Below are positions 58,601 to 64,000 of a stretch of 64,000 bases of DNA, piece after piece (the stretch's first letter is position 1; each line of letters starts with the position of its first letter). The notes under the pieces are model-generated. The model was not told where the DNA came from and made no database searches. It saw only the letters and a program-made list of their open reading frames with translations. The stretch is from contig NC_090783.1 of assembly GCF_040054535.1 (NCBI RefSeq), positions 1,020,001 through 1,084,000 on the forward strand. The letters are read 5' to 3'. The position numbers were made by a program, and so were the translations under genes. The stretch comes from Antennarius striatus (lineage: Eukaryota > Chordata > Actinopteri > Lophiiformes > Antennariidae).

Positions 58601-61600
58601 GTGTCTGAGGGGCTGCAGGAGCCCCTGAGTCAGGTGTTATATCTGCCCCTGGACGCCCCCCTGGGGCAGATGGTGGTGAAGCTGCTGCTGTTGGGCTGCA
58701 GGAGGGCGTGGCTTCAGCGCCCCCTGTTGTTAGCAGACACCGATCGACACGCAGACAGAAACGCAGGTACGACCGGCGTCTGGTGTCACCTGACCGGACA
58801 GGTGAACCTCAGGTCACGTCGTTACAGATTCGACGTCGGGTTTCCCAAAAAAATACTCAGAAAAATAAAAAATGCAAGTTGTCGTTATTTTAGTGCGCTT
58901 GTTTTTCGACTTACATCACGTATCCTGGAACCCATTAACAACGTTAGCCAGTTTCACCTGCATTTCCTGCCAGGTAAATGAGGAGAGCATCAAGCCCAAA
59001 AAACTGTTGTTAATATAAATCACTTTTTCCTGAATTTGAAAACCATGAATTTTAAATTGTGGTAAAAAGAAGTTGAAGCCAGTTTAATCGGCGTCTTCTC
59101 TGCAGACGAGACGTCCGGGCTGGAGAAAGAGGTGGATTGTGGGACGGTGGTTCGCGCCGACGACCCGGAGCTGCTGGACAAGCTGGACCAGGCTGCAGAG
59201 GAAGGTCTGCAGATAACACAAAACTAGTCTGAACTCGGATTTCATGAGTCCAGCTTAACTGAGTTCAAGATAAACTCGAGCTTTTTCGTTCCTCAGGTTT
59301 GAAAGTTCTCGTAACTCACGCGGAACGTTTGAGGCCCCGCCCACAGCTTGTGTCCCGCCTTCAGGGGTTAAAAGAAGACGTTCGGCCGCCCCACCCGGAG
59401 TTCCGTCTCCTCCTCAGCAGCCATCTGCCCGTCCAGCTGCTTCTGAACGGTAGGAAAGATCTGTGGAGTCGACACAGCGTTTCTGTTCAAGACGCTTAGT
59501 CAGCACTTTCCTCGGAACAGGAGTACGTTTAAATTAATTTGTCATCCCGGTCCGATAATCGTACACAAGTTTGTCTGGATGCCTAGATAGAGTCAGGAGG
59601 CGGTGATAACTTCACAGAACGCCACGGAAACGAGGGATGTGTAGCAGGAAACAGACCGTAGAAATGACCTCTGACCTTCATTAGTTCTCGCCTTTGTGCT
59701 CCAGAACTGCACCCGTCCATCCTGGCCCGGGTCCACGTGGTGGACCTGTGTTTGGGCTCGGAGGAGCTGCAGGAGCTGCTGCTGACGCGGCTGATGCAGC
59801 CGGCGTGTGGAAACCTGCTGAGTCGGCGCCAGCAGCTCCAGGAGGACAAACGGACGCTGGAGGAGAAGCTGATGGCGGAGGAGGTGACAGGGCGGGGCCA
59901 GACGGGCGAGGCGGGATCAATGTCAGCTTCAGCGTCTGATCAACCTGATCAGACAACAGCAGCGCTGTTATAAATGCATTTATTCATGAATGCATTTTTA
60001 TAATATTTGGTTAATATGAATCTATTTTAAGATGACAAAATTAGATTTTATTTTTTAATATAGCACAGAAAAGACGTCTCCGTCTCGTCTTCAGATGCTT
60101 TTCCTCATTGTGGGTCACGGGGGTTGCTGCAGGCTAATAATATGATATTATATGTTTTAATTTGATTTTTAGTACAGTAACTTGATATTACGAACTTTTA
60201 ACGGTTTACTAGTATTTTTTTTCCATGTTTTTATGTGAAAACTGACTTGAAATGACGTAACTCGAAACAACATAACTCGAAATTTCGTAACTTGAAAAGA
60301 TGTAACTTGAAATGACATCCCGGTAAGTCCAAATGATGTAACTTGAAAAAACATAACTCAAAATGACGTAAGTCGAAATGATGTTACTCAAAATGACGTA
60401 GGTCATGAAACACGTAACGAGATGACGTAATTCGAAAATGACATAACTCGAAACATAACTCAAAACAACGTAACTCGAAAACAACATAACTCGAAATGAT
60501 GTAACTTGAAACGGTGTAACTCAAAATGACGTAACTCAAAATGATGTAACTCAAAATGACGTAACTCGAAACAACGTAATGAGACAAAGTAATTCGAAAA
60601 TGACGCAACTCAAAACGTAACTCAAAACAACATAACTCGAAATGACGTAACTTTTAAAGACGTAACCTGAAATGACATAACTCAAAACGATGTTACTCAA
60701 AACGACGTAACTCAAAATGATGTAACTCGAAACGATGTAACTCTGAAGTGACGTAACTCGAAACAACATAACGAGATGATGTAATTTTAAATGACGTAAC
60801 TCGAAACGATGTAACTCAGAACGATGTACCTTTGGGTCTATCAGCGTGTCTGTAGATAATCAAGCTGTTGTTTTGGGCGGTTGTGAAACCGTTCCCGTCT
60901 CTTGTAGGACGCTCTGATGGCCGACATCCTGCAGTCGGACTCCTCCCTGCTGCAGGACTCGGGTTTCCTCCCCCGTGTGGCTTTGTGTCAAGAGGCAACC
61001 ACTGAGCTGCGTTCTGAGATCGGGCAGCTGAGTGAGGAGCTGCAGTACCACGAGTCCCTGCTGGCGGCGCCCCGACAGCTGGCGGCGCTGGCCGCCGCAC
61101 TCTACCGCGTCCTGCAGCAGGTGTCCCGTCTTCCCCCGGCCGGCTACTTCTCCCTCTCCGGTTTCATCACCGTCATGCAGGACGCCTTTGTCGTGAAGGG
61201 AAGGCCGTTGTTGTCATGTGACTACGGGCCGGTGCCAGGGGGCGTGGTTTCAGAGGTCACCAACCAGATGGTGACCCGGCTGCTGACCCAGTACCGACCT
61301 TGTCTGATCCAGAGTCACTTCTCGGTTCTGAAGTTGCTAGCATCCGTGGCTCTGCTGGAACACAACCAGCTCTGCTCCCAGGCCGAGAAGATGGTTCTCC
61401 TGGGGGGCCTCCAGGATCTAGAGGACCCCTGCCTCGCCCCTCCCACCACCCCGGCTCTGCCCGATTGGGTACTGCCTCATCTCCACACGGATCTTCTCCG
61501 CCTAGACAGGATCCCCGCCTTCAGCGGTTTAATCGCCTCTCTCTCCACGTCGCCCCTCCAGTGGCGGGAGTACCTGCGCTACCCTTCCTCGACTGTAGCG

Positions 61601-64000
61601 GGGGCCATTCCTTGCCCCTCCCACGCCCATTTGTCCCTGATTCAGCGGGCTGTCCTTTGGAAGACCATGATCCCCGACTGCACGGACAGGTTGGCCGACG
61701 ACATGGCCGTCTACTGCCCCTTACTGCCTGGAATACCGGAGGAGAGCGACGCCCCTCATGCCGGAAACCTGGAAGCCTTCTCGCAATATCTCAGCAACCA
61801 CGGGGGGCCCGTCATCCTTACCTGGCCCCGGCCCAGAGGAGGCACGGGGACGAGCATCCAGCCCCTTCACCTGATACACGAACTGGCCAAGGCGGCGATG
61901 ATACCAGTGGAAGTCGTGTCTCTGGGGGTCCTCAGAGACGACCGGGTTGTTCTGTCCACCCTGGGTGACGCCACCGCCGCCGGCCACTGGTTGGTTCTAA
62001 ACGACTGCCACCTGCTGGAACACTGGAGCGACGGGGTGTTGGCTCGCTTCGGGGATTTGATCGACTCCCTTCATCTCCCGGGGCGACAATGCACGATCCA
62101 CGCCTGCTTCCGCCTGTGGTTTGTAACCCGAGACGACGCCCCCTGCTGCATACCAGGTAGAGCGACGCACGACGACTTCCTGCAACCAGATTGTAGAACT
62201 AAACGTTCCTTCCGGCGGGTTTTCGTTCTCCAACAGGGGCGGTGAGGATGTGGGCGGTCCCTCTGGTCTGCGACGCCCCCTGGGACCTGAAGGAGGAGTT
62301 GGGCTACTCCCTGAGACAGGCTACATCCTTCACACGGCGCCGGGCGCTGTCAAAGGAGAACGCGGAGCTCCTCCACCGCTGCGCCATCTTCCACTCGGTG
62401 CTGCTGCAGAGACGGCTCTACGGACGCCCGGGGGGGACCTGCAGCTGGTGAGGAGATAGACCTACTGACCTGGTTTGACCACCTGCAACGGGTCTGAACG
62501 GTTCTGCCGGTGTGTCCTCCCCCAGGACCCAACAGGACCTGTCGTGTCTGATGGAGGATCACGTTTGGATCTCAGGTCTCTGCCAGGATGGAGCCAAGGC
62601 ATTGCGGTTTCTAGCGGGTGAGGTGTCGGAAGTGATCGGAATCGATCAGAACCAAGTAGAACGAGGTAGAACTGTTTAGAACCGACTAAAACCGGGTAGA
62701 ACTGACTAGAACTGGTTAGAAAAGACTTGAACTGGGTAGAACTGACTAGAACTGGGTAGAACCGAGTACAACCAACCAGAAACGACCACAACAGGGTAGA
62801 ACCATTTAGAACCGGGTAGAACAGACTAGAACCAGGTAGAACCTGGTAGAATCGGGTCCGCCCGCCATCACCTCAGGATTTAACCTCGTTATACTTTTCA
62901 TCCACAGCCCAACTCGTCCACGGGGGTCATGTTCTGGATTCTCCAGGTCTGGAGGAGGTGGAGGGCGTCGCCGCGATCTGTTTCGGCAGAGCTCCGCCCC
63001 TTAGTAGTGTTGTCAACCCGTCCGGTAACTGGGTCTCCTCTCCGCCCGTCCCGTGTGATTGAAACCCGTCGACCACGCCTGTGTTTCCTCCCAGATCTGC
63101 TGGAACAACTTCAGGACCTGGAGGGGCGTCTTCGGGATCCTGGAACCATCGACGACCCTCTGGCGTTGGGATTCGGCGCCGACGTGGCGGCCGAGACGAT
63201 CCGAATCAAGAGCCGCCGTCTGAACTTCTTGCTTCGGGCCTCGCAGACCCCTCAAGGTTCACCCGGTATTGACTCCGCCCACCTGAAGTCGCTCGCCGAT
63301 CCATCGTCCTGCGGCGAAGTCAGCACTAGGCTGCGGATTCTGAAGACTCGCCTGGAACGCAGGAGCGACAGCGCCGATACCGATGGCGTTCCTGGGAGCG
63401 CCGTCCATCACTTCCTCCTGACTGAGTGGGACGACCTGATGGTTTCAGTGTCGACGCTCCTCGCTCAGCTTCACCACCGGGTGCCGCCCTTCGCCTCCCA
63501 CCTCCGACTAGTTTCCTGGTTGGAGAGGAGGGCGGAGCTGCTGAGCGCCTACCTCTGGCGCCGCAGCGCTTCGGATCCACCCGGCGCCTACCGGCTAGCT
63601 GCTTTCAGGAACGCTAGAGGTTTCCTGGCGGCGGTGAGGCGAGAGGCTGCAAAATGTAATCGCACCTGCGTTGGCGACGTAGCGCTGCACCTCCAGGTAA
63701 TGCCCATAAAATATGGCGTCGTACGGAAACCGTTTGCTAATCACGAATTGTTCTTCTACCTCCAGGTCGTGGGCGAAGGCGTGGCCGACCTTCCCCCCAA
63801 CGGTGTGTATCTGTGCGGTCTGAAGCTCAGAGGTGCATCATGGGATGTGCAACACAGGGCCTTACAGGAAGTGACTTCACCACACCCGTGTCCGCTGCCC
63901 CTCGTTTCCATCCAAGCTAACGTCAGGAGTGCTAACGTCAAGAGCGCTAACGTCGGACGGGACTCCGCCTCCCCTCCTCTGGTCACTCCACAGTTACCCC
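44729..64000 (+). CDS. Axonemal dynein heavy chain, DNAH6/DNAH14 branch, AAA1 degenerate
   Basis: Heavy chains are the motor subunits of ciliary dynein arms. About 38 exons, nearly all in phase, give about 4,300 codons. The start (44729) is tentative and the 3' end lies just outside. Tail: exons 45055-50905 (DLYYLKEVGGASYR; WSRERLLW; FIDQWRDGAAESM). Linker: start of exon 50980-54073 (FPRLYFLSYREVIELL). AAA1 (52.0-52.7 kb): loop GSLMSGKKTT, Walker B VLDSVD, sensor I VVLSSKSY, all lacking catalytic residues. AAA2 (53.2 kb): GPTGSGKSTCYR, intact. AAA3 (54.65 kb): GEPASGKTS and LLLFVDDL, intact. AAA4 (55.9 kb): GSDKGTGRKTT, irregular. Stalk and microtubule-binding domain: 56989-58299 with coiled coils on both sides. 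AAA5: 58373-59204. AAA6: 60908-62156 (GHWLVLNDCHLLEHW). C-terminal domain: 62237 to the edge (FRNARGFLAAVRREAAKC; GVYLCGLKLRGASWD). It is very divergent from other heavy chains, so DNAH14-like is likelier than DNAH6, but this is unproven. Confidence 0.88.
45729..45805. repeat. 10-bp minisatellite (ttagcttcag)
   Basis: About eight units of ttagcttcag/ttagctccag start at the donor of dynein exon 4 (45618-45728). This makes the splice site GG-GTTAGC itself part of the repeat phase. Confidence 0.85.
46136..46208 (+). repeat. In-frame 21-bp coding repeat in a dynein exon
   Basis: Three and a half copies of the codons for RGPLHLH lie in exon 46076-46363. Each is 21 bp, so the reading frame is kept. 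They lie in the tail region, which tolerates length change. Confidence 0.85.
46598..46651. repeat. (CA)n microsatellite in a dynein intron
   Basis: About 26 CA units between the exons ending at 46588 and starting at 46680. Confidence 0.95.
47243..47615. repeat. 49-bp minisatellite in a dynein intron
   Basis: About 7-8 units contain cacgtggtaaagaacgagat and gcggtctcactgatgtatcc. The array begins directly after the donor at 47236. The unit matches the inside of the transposon-like element at 39.2 kb. Confidence 0.9.
49310..49445. mobile_element. Short teleost repeat tail in a dynein intron
   Basis: gttgtggcgggaagggcatc, followed by taaaaaactttgc and later gatgaggtgccgtggcgacg, is a familiar fish interspersed-repeat tail. 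It lies between dynein exons 11 and 12, whose phases do not match. Confidence 0.5.
50980..54073 (+). other. 3.1-kb single dynein exon (linker to AAA2)
   Basis: This uninterrupted coding exon of about 1,030 codons spans the linker, AAA1 and AAA2. In most vertebrate axonemal heavy chains this stretch is split into many exons of 100-250 bp. The exons just before it are of normal small size. Base composition is less GC-rich than the exons at 45-47 and 57-64 kb. Confidence 0.85.
60228..60835. repeat. Minisatellite with TGACGTAA units in a dynein intron
   Basis: About 35-40 imperfect 15-16-bp units of the type aactcgaaatgacgt. Many contain TGACGTAA, a CRE-like octamer. It lies between dynein exons 59705-59883 and 60908-62156. 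Confidence 0.9.
62632..62868. repeat. 10-bp minisatellite (tagaactggg)
   Basis: About 22 imperfect units of tagaactggg / tagaaccgac lie in a dynein intron near the C-terminal exons. Confidence 0.88.

Overview
This is a stretch of vertebrate nuclear genome. The evidence is multi-exon genes with GT-AG introns, polyadenylation signals, long CA/TG microsatellites and several interspersed repeats of teleost type. Protein similarity and gene order (pla2g6, cbx6, nptxr and dnal4 all lie on human 22q13.1) point to a ray-finned fish. Compact genes (pla2g6 in about 6 kb, a whole axonemal dynein heavy chain in about 19 kb) suggest a small-genome teleost, but I cannot name the species.

Layout. 1-3.8 kb: no recognised gene, with microsatellites and a short telomere-like tract. 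3.8-5.7 kb: a broken immunoglobulin-superfamily receptor (CD22-like), + strand. 6.6-12.3 kb: pla2g6 on the minus strand, 17 coding exons joining to an unbroken 791-codon frame, with a 5' noncoding exon near 13.3 kb. 14.56-17.30 kb: cbx6, + strand, divergent from pla2g6. 20.25-26.19 kb: nptxr, + strand, 590 codons. 30.6-32.0 kb: dnal4, + strand, 106 codons. 32-40 kb: gene-free, repeat-rich. 40.0-42.9 kb: a fam20c-type secretory kinase gene whose last catalytic exons are missing. 43.8 kb to the right edge: an axonemal dynein heavy chain of the DNAH6/DNAH14 branch, about 38 exons, running just off the window.

Two genes are ciliary (dnal4, the dynein heavy chain), and strong RFX X-box motifs sit where their promoters should be. 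Pla2g6 is a phospholipase, cbx6 a Polycomb chromodomain protein and nptxr a synaptic pentraxin. They are neighbours by conserved synteny rather than by pathway.

The most notable observation is that the dynein heavy chain keeps an almost completely open frame of about 4,300 codons while its main motor site, AAA1, has lost the Walker A threonine, the Walker B glutamate and the sensor-I asparagine. AAA2 and AAA3 keep good nucleotide-binding loops. It reads as an intact gene for a dynein that should not hydrolyse ATP at AAA1. Second, the fam20c-type gene stops exactly where a terminal-inverted-repeat element with an expanded 29-bp palindromic satellite begins. That element has lost its own right end, which suggests one deletion removed both.

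Transposon-derived satellites recur. Two copies of one element carry 29-bp arrays, and a 49-bp array in a dynein intron matches the inside of another element at 39.2 kb. All exon boundaries were read by eye from frame continuity, splice dinucleotides and remembered family conservation. No alignment or search was run.
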